Source: Sulfurimonas lithotrophica (lineage in GTDB: Bacteria > Campylobacterota > Campylobacteria > Campylobacterales > Sulfurimonadaceae). From it: a stretch of DNA of 64,000 bases. This document shows positions 33,826-42,216 of the stretch, piece after piece. Location: the NCBI RefSeq assembly GCF_009258225.1, contig NZ_CP043617.1, forward strand, positions 1,984,001-2,048,000. The letters run 5' to 3'. Numbering within the stretch: the stretch's first letter is position 1; each line of letters starts with the position of its first letter. Position numbers and translations under genes: made by a program. Below the pieces are notes generated by a model that saw nothing but the letters and a program-made list of their open reading frames with translations, was not told where the DNA came from and did no database searches.

Positions 33826-35021
33826 GCAATAATCTCTGCAACAACACCAGCACCAACAGTTCTACCACCCTCACGGATAGCGAAGTTTGTACCTTTTTCC
33901 ATTGCAATTGGGTGAATTAACTCAGCAGTTATACTTACGTTATCACCTGGCATAACCATTTCAGTACCTTCTGGTAAAGTGATAGCACCAGTTACGTCTG
34001 TTGTACGAACGTAGAACTGAGGACGGTAACCGTTGAAGAATGGAGTATGACGACCACCCTCATCTTTACTTAGTACATAGATCTCAGCAGTAAATTTAGT
34101 GTGAGGAGTAATTGTACCCGGCTTACAAAGTACTTGACCACGCTCAACTTCATCTTTACCGATACCACGGATAAGAATACCACAATTGTCTCCGGCTTCA
34201 CCTTGTTCCATCTCTTTACGGAACATCTCAACACCAGTTACAGTAGTTTTTTGTGTATCACGGATACCAACGATTTCTACTTCTTCACCAACTTTGATTA
34301 CACCACGCTCAATACGACCAGTAACAACTGTACCACGTCCAGAGATTGAGAATACGTCTTCAACTGGCATTAAGAAGTCTTTATCAGTTTCACGAGCTGG
34401 CTCAGGGATATATGCATCTACTTCAGCCATAAGTTTAAGAATTTTATCTGACCACTCACCTAATGTACCGCTTTTTGCTTCTTCAAGAGCTTGAAGTGCA
34501 GAACCAGCTACGATTGGAGTATCGTCACCTGGGAAGTCATATTGATCAAGAAGTTCACGAATTTCCATCTCAACTAATTCCATTAACTCTTCATCATCAA
34601 CCATATCTTCTTTGTTCATGAAAACAACGATGTAAGGTACACCAACTTGCTTAGAAAGAAGAATGTGCTCACGTGTTTGTGGCATTGGACCATCAGCTGC
34701 TGATACAACTAAGATAGCACCGTCCATTTGAGCAGCACCAGTAATCATGTTTTTAACATAATCCGCGTGACCCGGGCAGTCAACGTGTGCATAGTGACGA
34801 GAATCCGTCTCATACTCAACGTGTGAAGTAGCGATAGTAATACCACGCTCTCTTTCTTCAGGTGCGTTATCAATTGCATCATAATCCATAAGTTTTGCAC
34901 CATTAGTTACTGCAAGTACTGCAGTAATAGCTGCTGTTAATGTTGTTTTACCGTGGTCAACGTGACCAATAGTACCAATGTTTACGTGCGGTTTCGTACG
35001 TTCAAACTTTTCTTTTGCCAT
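33822..35021 (-). CDS. tuf: Elongation factor Tu
   Basis: EF-Tu delivers aminoacyl-tRNA to the ribosome as a GTPase. The 399-residue length is standard. G1 GHVDHGKTT (about 19-27), G2 RGITI, G3 DCPGHADY, G4 NKED and G5 SALQ are all intact; domains 2 and 3 include [14 protein letters not shown] and [10 protein letters not shown] at the C-terminus. GGAGGACACT precedes the ATG. It lies downstream of four tRNA genes, and a perfect hairpin overlaps its stop codon. Confidence 0.98.
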   Translation of the reverse strand: MAKEKFERTKPHVNIGTIGHVDHGKTTLTAAITAVLAVTNGAKLMDYDAIDNAPEERERGITIATSHVEYETDSRHYAHVDCPGHADYVKNMITGAAQMDGAILVVSAADGPMPQTREHILLSKQVGVPYIVVFMNKEDMVDDEELMELVEMEIRELLDQYDFPGDDTPIVAGSALQALEEAKSGTLGEWSDKILKLMAEVDAYIPEPARETDKDFLMPVEDVFSISGRGTVVTGRIERGVIKVGEEVEIVGIRDTQKTTVTGVEMFRKEMEQGEAGDNCGILIRGIGKDEVERGQVLCKPGTITPHTKFTAEIYVLSKDEGGRHTPFFNGYRPQFYVRTTDVTGAITLPEGTEMVMPGDNVSITAELIHPIAMEKGTNFAIREGGRTVGAGVVAEIIA

Positions 35022-35101
35022 AGTGTCCTCCGACTTAATTTGTGAATAGAAATGGAATTATACCCAAAAATTATTCAATTATTGCTTAAATTTAACTTTT
35101 A

Positions 35102-35176
35102 TGGTGCTCACGATGGGAATTGAACCCATGGCCTCTTCCTTACCAAGGAAGTGCTCTACCCCTGAGCCACGAGAGC
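35102..35176 (-). tRNA. tRNA-Thr (GGT)
   Basis: Anticodon stem CTTCC/GGAAG surrounds TTGGTAA (anticodon GGT). The acceptor arms GCTCTCG and CGTGAGC pair with one T-T mismatch; T arm ATGGGTTCAATTCCCAT, discriminator A and encoded CCA are present. It is the tRNA nearest tuf. Confidence 0.95.
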
Positions 35177-35339
35177 ATTAAGCAAAAACTGCATAATTTT
35201 ATAAATAAAAAACCTAAAATATTAAATTGAATTAGATAGTAAGCTATATAGAAATCTATATAATATAGTATATAAATTTTTACACTAGAAGTTAATTAAT
35301 GAAAATTGTACTTCAGCTTCCAGAGTTTCTATAACAGTA
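35177..35339 (-). other. AT-rich spacer inside the tRNA cluster
   Basis: This 163-base spacer between tRNA-Thr(GGT) and tRNA-Gly contains no gene. It is very AT-rich, with several TATA-like runs (for example ATTATATAG on the minus strand), and could hold a second promoter for tRNA-Thr(GGT) and tuf, but no element stands out. Confidence 0.35.
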
Positions 35340-35415
<76 letters not shown>

Positions 35416-35431
35416 ATTAGTTATAGAAAAG

Positions 35432-35516
35432 TGGTGGTGAGAAGAGGAGTCGAACCTCTGAACCCATAGGGAGCAGATTTACAGTCTGCCGTCGTTGGCC
35501 ACTTGACTATCTCACC
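35432..35516 (-). tRNA. tRNA-Tyr (GTA)
   Basis: An 85-base class II tRNA with a long variable arm. Acceptor GGTGAGA/TCTCACC pairs fully; anticodon stem GCAGA/TCTGC surrounds CTGTAAA (anticodon GTA); T arm GAGGTTCGACTCCTC and encoded CCA are visible. Confidence 0.97.
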
Positions 35517-35561
35517 ATCAAAAAATCTGGTCTAACACTGTTTCTAATATTTCTATTTCAA

Positions 35562-35638
35562 TGGTGCTGCCACGAGGATTTGAACCCCGGGCCTGCTGAT
35601 TACAAATCAGCTGCTCTAGCCAACTGAGCTATGGCAGC
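35562..35638 (-). tRNA. tRNA-Thr (TGT)
   Basis: Acceptor GCTGCCA/TGGCAGC is fully paired; anticodon stem GCTGA/TCAGC surrounds TTTGTAA (anticodon TGT); encoded CCA follows discriminator A. It is the first gene after the strong promoter at 35656-35684. Confidence 0.97.
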
Positions 35639-35655
35639 AACGAAATTGAGCCAGA

Positions 35656-35684
35656 ATTATAGTCGAAAATATTTTCAATGTCAA
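35656..35684 (-). promoter_or_regulatory. Consensus sigma-70 promoter of the tRNA-tuf operon
   Basis: On the minus strand TTGACA (35679-35684) and TATAAT (35656-35661) are separated by exactly 17 bases. This perfect match is rare in Campylobacterota, where -35 elements are usually poorly conserved. Transcription would start near 35649, about 11 bases before tRNA-Thr(TGT), fitting a high-output stable RNA and tuf operon. Confidence 0.85.
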
Positions 35685-35820
35685 GAGTTTTTTTATAAAA
35701 TTTTGTAAAAATTTACTCTTTAGGTAATTTAGTCCTAAAAGTATTAATTAAATCAGCTTTTTTTCTTTAAACTAAGTACTATATTAGTAAGATTTTAAAA
35801 AGCAAAAAAGGCATAAATAT

Positions 35821-36549
35821 ATGTTAAAAATTTTATTTTCTCCCTCTGAAGGTAAAAATAACGGCGGCGATAAAGAAAAAAGTAAACTTTTAGGTGCAAC
35901 CGATGCAAGAGATGAAATATTAAAGACCTATAACAATATAGTAAACTCTAAAAAAGAAGATGATATAAAGAAGTTATTTGGCTTTAAAAAATTTTCCGAT
36001 TGTAAACCATACATAGTAGATATATTTAATTCACCCTTTATGGATGCCATTGAGCGTTACCAAGGTGTAGCCTATGATTATTTAGAGTATCAAAACCTAA
36101 ATGAAGATGCAAAAAACTATATTAAGCAAAACACTATTATATTTTCAAATCTTTACGGTCCTATCTATGCAGGCGATAAAATTCCAAACTATAAAGTAAA
36201 ACAAGGTAATAATATTGGAGATATAGTACCAGATAAATTTTATAAAGACAGGTTTTCGTACCAGCTTGATCTTCTTCTTGCAAACGACGACATACTGGAT
36301 CTGCGTGCAGGTTATTACGATAAATTTTATAAACCTAACAAATCATATACGACTCTGAAGTTTTTAAAAGGCGGTAAAGTTGTAAGCCATTGGGCAAAAG
36401 CCTATAGAGGATTAGTATTAAAAGCTATAGCAAATGCAAATACACAAAATATAGAAGATTTTAAAAAACTGGAGATTGAGGGTTTAAGCATCCATGAGAT
36501 TAAGACTATTAAAAACAAAACTGAGATAGTGTACAATATCACAGACTAA
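35821..36549 (+). CDS. yaaA: YaaA-family protein (peroxide stress)
   Basis: This 242-residue protein opens MLKILFSPSEGK, the DUF328/YaaA start. The E. coli homologue lowers free intracellular iron and protects DNA during hydrogen peroxide stress and has been reported to bind DNA. The family motifs NLYGPIYAGDKIPNYK and LDLRAGYYDKFY are present. It is divergent from the tRNA-tuf operon. The next gene (CsgG-like lipoprotein) starts 18 bases downstream and may be co-transcribed, though nothing links their functions. Confidence 0.9.
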   Translation: MLKILFSPSEGKNNGGDKEKSKLLGATDARDEILKTYNNIVNSKKEDDIKKLFGFKKFSDCKPYIVDIFNSPFMDAIERYQGVAYDYLEYQNLNEDAKNYIKQNTIIFSNLYGPIYAGDKIPNYKVKQGNNIGDIVPDKFYKDRFSYQLDLLLANDDILDLRAGYYDKFYKPNKSYTTLKFLKGGKVVSHWAKAYRGLVLKAIANANTQNIEDFKKLEIEGLSIHEIKTIKNKTEIVYNITD

Positions 36550-36567
36550 AATATAAAGGTTTTATAT

Positions 36568-37584
36568 ATGAGTATTGTTAAAGTATTTTTAGCGGTTTTG
36601 GCAAGCCTTTTAATAAGCGGTTGTGCTCAAAAAGTTCAGATTAGAGCTTTAGCTCCTGCACAAGTCGGAGAGATGGCAAACAACAAAACGATAGCTGTTA
36701 GTAAATTTAGAACAGATAAAGTAGGACTCTCTGGAAAAATAGAGTCTAAAATAGCAGCTCATAAATTAGACGGAAAAAAATACTTTGAATTAGTAAGCAG
36801 AAGAGATATGGATAAGGTTTTAAAAGAACAAAAACTCCAATCATCTGAGCTTATGGATGAAAAAACAACTACAAGAGTCGGGAAAATAGTAGGCGCACAA
36901 GCAATAATAAACGGTGAAGTTACAACGGCTTCCGGAAAAAGCGGCTCATACAAAGAGAGAAGAAAACGTTGTATAAAATACTCTAAAGAAAAAAAACAAT
37001 GTGCAAGGTATGAATATTATATAGTAAGATGTAATACCACTGAAGCTACGGTTGCTGCAAATATAAATATTGTAGGGATTGAAAGTAGTTCTGTAATATA
37101 CGGAGACTCGTTTAGAAAAAGTTATCAGGCAGATTCATGTAGGACTTTTAGGCGAGTATTAAGTTCAAATGAAGCAATAGAGATATTAGCTTCTGATATA
37201 GCTAGCGAGTTTGTATATAAACTCACCCCTAAATACATATACTTTAAAGTTGAGCTTTTAGACGATATCGACTTGGATGCAACGTCAAAACAGGAAGATA
37301 AATTAGAAAATGCTCTAAAATATATAGAAGCCAACAGAATGGATAAGGCTGAACAGATACTGAGTTCGCTTCTTGACGAGTTTGACGGCAGAAGTTACGT
37401 AATAGCATATGACCTTGGTGTAGTTAAAGAAGCAATGGGTAAATTTGATGAAGCAAAGACCATGTACTATCTTGCAGATGAGATAGTAACCAAACCTATT
37501 GAAGAATTAAATGCGGCTCTTATAAGAATTGATGATTTAATCTCTAAAAGAGATGAAGCTACAAGGCAGATAGATGCAAAATAG
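36568..37584 (+). CDS. CsgG-like outer-membrane lipoprotein with C-terminal TPR-like helices
   Basis: This 338-residue predicted lipoprotein has a signal sequence ending LLISGC (lipid anchor at Cys19). The mature N-terminal part resembles the CsgG/LpoB/FlgP-like fold: NKTIAVSKFRTD, FELVSRRDMDKVLKEQ, then KIVGAQAIINGEV, where CsgG forms secretion rings and LpoB activates penicillin-binding proteins. A Cys-rich loop (RRKRCIKYSKEKKQCARYEY...C) interrupts it. The last 110 residues are helical and TPR-like (ALKYIEANRMDKAEQIL). The gene overlaps the following LPP20-like lipoprotein gene by 11 bases. A role in envelope assembly is inferred. Confidence 0.75.
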   Translation: MSIVKVFLAVLASLLISGCAQKVQIRALAPAQVGEMANNKTIAVSKFRTDKVGLSGKIESKIAAHKLDGKKYFELVSRRDMDKVLKEQKLQSSELMDEKTTTRVGKIVGAQAIINGEVTTASGKSGSYKERRKRCIKYSKEKKQCARYEYYIVRCNTTEATVAANINIVGIESSSVIYGDSFRKSYQADSCRTFRRVLSSNEAIEILASDIASEFVYKLTPKYIYFKVELLDDIDLDATSKQEDKLENALKYIEANRMDKAEQILSSLLDEFDGRSYVIAYDLGVVKEAMGKFDEAKTMYYLADEIVTKPIEELNAALIRIDDLISKRDEATRQIDAK

Positions 37585-38572
37585 AACAAGTCTTTTTTTA
37601 TCTATACTATTAGGTTTTAATTTATTTTTTAGCGGTTGCGGTTCTTCAAAACCACAAGTGCCAAAAAAAGTTGATACTCCAAAATGGGTAAAGATTCAGC
37701 CAAACGATACTTCTGCTTTTACCTATGGAATCGGAATCGATAAAACAAGAGAAGACGCGCTAAAGAGTGCTTTGAATGATGTGATTTCAAAACTGGGAAT
37801 AAAAGTAGAATCAAGTTTTACAAATAAACAGATAGTTGACGGTTATTATTCAAAAAGTATAAGTACAAGCGACATAAAAACAGATGTGGCAAAAATAAGA
37901 ATTACAAACTACAAAATAGAGAAATCACATAGAATTTCATATAGGGAATATGCTGTTTTGGTAAAAGTAGATAATAAAAAATTTTTCAACACTCTAAAAC
38001 AAGATATAGACCAAATAAAAAAAGATATAGAAACAAAGCTGGAAGAATCGGCAGACTCGGATGCTATCACTAGATACAATATAAAGAAAAAGATGAGTAA
38101 AGAGTGTGAAAGGTTGTTATCAAATTCCCTTGTAGCTTATGAGCTAAATAAAAGTTTCAACAAAAACAAATACTTTAATTTTGTATCTGACGTTAAGGAG
38201 AGTTATTACTCAGAAGCCAACTCTTTAAGGTTCTTTATAAGTGCTGACAAAAATTCAAAAGATTTTGCCCAAGTCATTAAAAGACAACTTATAGATAACG
38301 GCTTTAGTGTTACAAACAATAAAAATCTAAAAGCCGTGATAATTAAACTTAACACAACCGACAATATAGCATCTGCACAAAAAATCGTAACTATAAAACT
38401 AAATATTAAAGTAACCGATGAACAAAAAAATGTAGGCAGTAATACTCTTGTTTTAAAAGAAAGACTAAAAAAATCAAAATCAAGTATATATAACACCGCA
38501 GCTATCCACTTTAATCAAGATGTTGCACAAGAAGGGATAGAAAATATTTTGGGTATAGGTATAAATAAGTGA
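37574..38572 (+). CDS. LPP20-family lipoprotein
   Basis: This 332-residue predicted lipoprotein has a signal sequence ending FFSGC (Cys22). It resembles the LPP20 family first known from Helicobacter, with a domain that starts TPKWV and continues AFTYGIGIDKTREDALKSAL, followed by YREYAVLVKVD. The C-terminal part (AKNSKDFAQVIKRQLIDNGF) is a second alpha/beta unit like those in CsgG-associated proteins. It overlaps both neighbours: 11 bases with the CsgG-like gene and GTGA with the methyltransferase gene, so all three form one translational unit. LPP20-type and CsgG-like proteins often occur together; the joint function is unknown. Confidence 0.8.
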   Translation: MQNRTSLFLSILLGFNLFFSGCGSSKPQVPKKVDTPKWVKIQPNDTSAFTYGIGIDKTREDALKSALNDVISKLGIKVESSFTNKQIVDGYYSKSISTSDIKTDVAKIRITNYKIEKSHRISYREYAVLVKVDNKKFFNTLKQDIDQIKKDIETKLEESADSDAITRYNIKKKMSKECERLLSNSLVAYELNKSFNKNKYFNFVSDVKESYYSEANSLRFFISADKNSKDFAQVIKRQLIDNGFSVTNNKNLKAVIIKLNTTDNIASAQKIVTIKLNIKVTDEQKNVGSNTLVLKERLKKSKSSIYNTAAIHFNQDVAQEGIENILGIGINK

Positions 38573-39318
38573 AAGATTCACAAGAATATAAAAATAAAAA
38601 AAAGTTTTTCGATAGTGTTATAACACTTTATGGAAGAAACGTAGTAGTAGAAGTTTTAGAAGATATGAATGTTGAGATTCATAGACTTCATATGTCTGAA
38701 TCAAATCAAATTGACGGGGCGATTAAAAAGATAAATGCACTAGCAAAAACAAGAGGCATAGAGATACTTATACATGATAAAAAATCACTCTCACGCATCT
38801 CTAAAAACTCAAAACAAGATCAGGGTGTCGCAATAGATATCGTTACAAAGACATATAAAAGTGCCGACGATATCAAAGATATGAAAAACTATAAACTTAT
38901 AGCACTTGACGGTATCCAAAACCCGCAAAATCTTGGGATGATTATACGCTCATGTGCAGCTGGTTTCATAGACGGGATAATACTTCCTAAAAAATCTAGT
39001 GCAAAGATATCACCGCTTGTTATGAAAGCTAGTGCAGGTACACTTTTTAAACTGCCTATATACTACTGTAACTCTTTAGAAGATGTATTTGATGGACTTG
39101 ATGCAGATATATATACACTAAGCTCACATGCACAAAACAGCATCTATGATATAAAGCTTAGTAAAAAAAGTATATTTGTTTTAGGAAACGAGAGCGAGGG
39201 TGTAAGCAAGAAAGTAAACGAACTTTGTACGAAAAGCATCTCGATACCTATGCAAAGAGGTGTAGAGTCACTAAACGTAGCAGTTACTGCTTCACTTATA
39301 GCTTTTATAAAATTTTAG
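38569..39318 (+). CDS. TrmH/SpoU-family RNA 2'-O-methyltransferase
   Basis: This 249-residue SAM-dependent methyltransferase of the SPOUT class has an N-terminal substrate-binding domain (about 1-90) followed by the knotted domain with motif 1 LDGIQNPQNLGMIIRSC, motif 2 VLGNESEGVS and motif 3 SLNVAVTASLIAF. It probably methylates a ribose in rRNA (RlmB-like) or tRNA; the target cannot be assigned. The start is GTG at 38569, overlapping the previous stop as GTGA. Its stop codon lies in a 16-bp hairpin shared with the convergent cytochrome gene. Confidence 0.9.
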   Translation: MKDSQEYKNKKKFFDSVITLYGRNVVVEVLEDMNVEIHRLHMSESNQIDGAIKKINALAKTRGIEILIHDKKSLSRISKNSKQDQGVAIDIVTKTYKSADDIKDMKNYKLIALDGIQNPQNLGMIIRSCAAGFIDGIILPKKSSAKISPLVMKASAGTLFKLPIYYCNSLEDVFDGLDADIYTLSSHAQNSIYDIKLSKKSIFVLGNESEGVSKKVNELCTKSISIPMQRGVESLNVAVTASLIAFIKF

Positions 39319-39345
39319 TGTAGATTTACTCTACACTAAAATTTT
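39309..39345. terminator. Bidirectional terminator over both stop codons
   Basis: AAAATTTTAGTGTAGA and TCTACACTAAAATTTT form a perfect 16-bp stem with a 5-base loop. The hairpin contains the stop of the methyltransferase gene and the stop of the convergent cytochrome gene, and its A/T-rich base gives a T stretch in both directions. Confidence 0.75.
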
Positions 39346-40438
39346 GTGATTTTAATATTTTAAACTCTGAAATTTCTTTATCACCTTCAAGATTTAGCTT
39401 TTTAAGTGCTTTTGGATTAACGACATAAAAACCTAAAATAACCTCTATTTTATCTCCGCTTTTTAAATTTTCTTCAAAATCAATTACACGTTTTTCTTTT
39501 GCTTTAATCATAGTGTCTTTTACAACCTCGGTAGCCAACCAAGGCATAGTAGGTTTAGAATCGGTTCCTATAATTTTTACGAAAGTATGTGTTTTAAGTT
39601 CAATCTTTTTAGAGTCTCTAAAAATATTTGTTTTTAATTTCACGACACGTAATGGATGGGTAAGCAAATTGTGAGGAGCTTTGTTTTCTACGGTAATTTT
39701 AAACCCTTTAGAATTTTTAACAAAGTCTATATCTACATATTTTGCCAACATTTTAGAATTTTTTCTAGCTCCTGAGAAACCGTGAAAACTATGTTTTTGG
39801 CTAATTCTAACCGTTGTAGCACTACCTTCGATTTTAGGCATATGACAAGTTATACAGTTTTCCTTTTCATTCTTTGCGCCGTCTTCTTCAATTCTACATA
39901 CGTCAAACTGGTTTGAGTTTTGTTTGTGCGAATGACAACCCATACAAACGTTTCCTGTATAAAAATCTTTATTTGTATAGTCTATATCGTGATAAGCCGA
40001 ACCGACGGTTGTTTTATTTCCCCACCATGATGTAGTAGTTTTATATACCACTTTTTCTTTTTCACGACCCGCTTCAGCCGAATAAAAAGATTTTTTCTCA
40101 CCGTTGTAATTATTTATATTGCTTTTTGAATCTTTTGTAATACTTTTGATAGTATGACAGGTTAAACAAGTGATGCCCTGTGTTTGTTCCTCTTTTGTTT
40201 TAGCATTTGGAGTATGACATTTTGAACACTTATAGTCACCTTTTGCTTTAGCAGGATGTAAATCCCAAACAGCCTTATGTATTTTGTCATTATATATAGA
40301 CGAGTGTTTATGCATCGACTCCTCAAACTCTTTGGTAATTGTCGGATGACACTTTTTACATGAAGCCGTATCGGCATCTTTGTGAACATTGGCAAGCATT
40401 AAACTCATGATCGCCATCAAATATAAAAGTATTTTCAT
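39326..40438 (-). CDS. Exported pentahaem c-type cytochrome, paralogue
   Basis: This 370-residue periplasmic cytochrome has a signal peptide (MKILLYLMAIMSLMLAN) and five CxxCH sites: CKKCH, CSKCH, CLTCH, CMGCH and CITCH. It aligns end to end by eye with the protein at 16048-17124, sharing EFEESMHKHS, CSKCHTPN, KHSFHGFSGA, LLTHPLRVVKL, PTMPWLATE and VVNPKALKKLNLEGD. An extra loop lies between the third and fourth haems (about 118-150). It is monocistronic, bounded by a bidirectional terminator. The partner enzyme is not apparent. Confidence 0.9.
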   Translation of the reverse strand: MKILLYLMAIMSLMLANVHKDADTASCKKCHPTITKEFEESMHKHSSIYNDKIHKAVWDLHPAKAKGDYKCSKCHTPNAKTKEEQTQGITCLTCHTIKSITKDSKSNINNYNGEKKSFYSAEAGREKEKVVYKTTTSWWGNKTTVGSAYHDIDYTNKDFYTGNVCMGCHSHKQNSNQFDVCRIEEDGAKNEKENCITCHMPKIEGSATTVRISQKHSFHGFSGARKNSKMLAKYVDIDFVKNSKGFKITVENKAPHNLLTHPLRVVKLKTNIFRDSKKIELKTHTFVKIIGTDSKPTMPWLATEVVKDTMIKAKEKRVIDFEENLKSGDKIEVILGFYVVNPKALKKLNLEGDKEISEFKILKSQNFSVE

Positions 40439-40529
40439 TCTTATAAGCCTTTCTTTTATTAATTATAAAACAGGATTATAGCAAATATCTCTATCTCTTA
40501 TTTGATTTATATCAATCTTATTTAATTTT

Positions 40530-41348
40530 CTATATTTTTACTAAAATTTTATCAAGGATTGAAGTCGTAAGCATTCTTTTAAAGCTACCCAAAAGATGTG
40601 TAGCCAAAGTATTGTAGTATCTAGGGTTCGGTTTTTTAGCTTCAAGAACGTGGAGTATATTTTTTATAACTACGTCGCTTTGTTTCGTAAACATATCATC
40701 GTCTTTACTCTCTTTTCTCTGTAGAAGTTCTGCTTCGTATTCATCACTCCAAAGACTCTTTTGCATATCTACATTTTTTTTAAACATCTTGGTAGCATTT
40801 TTTCTAAAATCGCTTTTTATGGGACCCGTATTTATAGTGCTGACATATATATCCGTATCTGCAAGTTCCAGCCTTAGAGTATCGCAAAGCCCTTCTATGG
40901 CATACTTGGATGCATTGTAAGCTCCGCGAAAACGAAGCGAGATGATGCCAAGTACGGAAGAGTGTTGCATTATTCGTCCATAACCCTGTTTACGCATGAT
41001 TTTTAAAGTTTGATATGTCAACTCGTGCAGCCCAAAAATATTTGTCTCAAACTGCTCTTTTAAAACAGAAGTTGTAATATCTTCCAAAGCTCCCGGTTGA
41101 CCGTATCCTGCATTGTTAAACAGTGCATAAAGTGAGCCGTCTTTTTTTAAAATATCTTCTAAAACATTTTGTATCTGCAAAGCATCTCTTACATCTAAAA
41201 GATATGTTTCAAGCCCTTCTTTTCTTAACCTCTCTACATCTTCTTGTTCTCTTGCACTTGCATAAACTTTGTATCCGTTATTGTGTAGATAGTGAGCGGT
41301 ATCATAACCGATGCCCGAAGAACAACCTGTGATTAGAATATTTTTCAT
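40530..41348 (-). CDS. Short-chain dehydrogenase/reductase
   Basis: This 272-residue classical SDR has an NAD(P)-binding TGCSSGIG (about 7-14), the NNAG motif (about 82), catalytic Ser in HSSVLG (about 136), YNASK with Tyr and Lys (about 149-153) and TGPIKSDF. DVRD at about 53-56 defines the adenine-binding region. The substrate is unknown; the family acts on sugars, steroids, aldehydes and ketones. It starts exactly one base after the thioredoxin-like gene stops, so the two are co-translated, hinting at a redox-linked step. Confidence 0.9.
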   Translation of the reverse strand: MKNILITGCSSGIGYDTAHYLHNNGYKVYASAREQEDVERLRKEGLETYLLDVRDALQIQNVLEDILKKDGSLYALFNNAGYGQPGALEDITTSVLKEQFETNIFGLHELTYQTLKIMRKQGYGRIMQHSSVLGIISLRFRGAYNASKYAIEGLCDTLRLELADTDIYVSTINTGPIKSDFRKNATKMFKKNVDMQKSLWSDEYEAELLQRKESKDDDMFTKQSDVVIKNILHVLEAKKPNPRYYNTLATHLLGSFKRMLTTSILDKILVKI

Positions 41349-41669
41349 TTAAGAGGTCATTATCTCGTATGGGCGTTTTATCTCACGAATAACCTCATCG
41401 ACACTCATATGACGGCTTTTTCTCAAAAACTCTTTTCCGTCTAAAAATATAAGTACGGTCGGGATGCTGTAAACACCAAAATGCGGAGCTATATCTTCTT
41501 CAACACTTATATCTACACTCTCTACTTTAAAATCGCTAAAATTTGCATCTAAAGCTTCTAATAATTTTGGTTTTAGTGCATGGCACACATTACACGTAGG
41601 AGCTGAAAAGTACACCATTACTGCCAAGTTTTCTTGTATTGTTTTTTGAATATTCTCTATTGTTTGCAT
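41349..41669 (-). CDS. Thioredoxin-like protein
   Basis: This 106-residue cytoplasmic thioredoxin-fold protein has its active site at CNVC (AVMVYFSAPTCNVCHALKP, about 26-32) instead of the common CGPC, which changes redox potential. The cis-proline is in VYSIPTVLIF (about 73). A general thioredoxin role or a dedicated partner are both possible; the adjoining SDR gene starts directly after its stop. No signal peptide is present. Confidence 0.88.
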   Translation of the reverse strand: MQTIENIQKTIQENLAVMVYFSAPTCNVCHALKPKLLEALDANFSDFKVESVDISVEEDIAPHFGVYSIPTVLIFLDGKEFLRKSRHMSVDEVIREIKRPYEIMTS

Positions 41670-41754
41670 ATGAAATTATACTATTTTTCTCCAAAAGCTT
41701 AAATATAAAGTATTTTTGTTACTATATCGAAAAACAAGTGATTAAAGATATAAA

Positions 41755-42216
41755 ATGTTAGAGAACGTAAAAATGCCAGAAGGGATAAACAAAGATGTTA
41801 TGGAGCATCTGATGTATCCTAAAAATTATGGAAAATTGGAAAACCCTACCTGCGTAGGCGTAGCTATGGATGAAAAAACCGGAGAGTATGTGATTTTTTA
41901 CACACTGCTTGAAGGGGATGTTATAAAAGACGTAAAGTTTGCGACAAACGGATGTCAGGATACCGTAGTAGTAGGTTCAATGTATACTGATATGATAAAA
42001 GGCGAAACTACGGAGTATGCAAACAAAGCTTTGGGGCTTATAGCTAAAAAGCTGGGTTCTGACATGACAAGACAGCAGGAGATTTGTGCCGAGATGGTAC
42101 TAAACGGTTTTGTCGCATCTATGATGAATCTTGAAAATATTCAAAATGGGAAAGATGAAGAGATGCATGTACTTAAGATGAAAGAATCATGCGAAGTGGA
42201 GGAAGAAAAACAATGA
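41755..42216 (+). CDS. IscU/NifU-N-like Fe-S scaffold protein
   Basis: This 153-residue protein has the IscU/NifU N-terminal domain fold, with the start HLMYPKNYGKLENPTCVG and conserved cysteines in PTCVG (about 33), TNGCQDTVV (about 64) and QEICAEMV (about 119), the three cluster-ligand positions of the family. A long acidic C-terminal tail (EESCEVEEEKQ region) adds a further Cys. It lacks the HPRR and LPPVK hallmarks, so it is a divergent scaffold, not a canonical IscU. The stop overlaps the following ferritin-like gene as ATGA, suggesting a joint role in iron or cluster handling. Confidence 0.78.
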   Translation: MLENVKMPEGINKDVMEHLMYPKNYGKLENPTCVGVAMDEKTGEYVIFYTLLEGDVIKDVKFATNGCQDTVVVGSMYTDMIKGETTEYANKALGLIAKKLGSDMTRQQEICAEMVLNGFVASMMNLENIQNGKDEEMHVLKMKESCEVEEEKQ

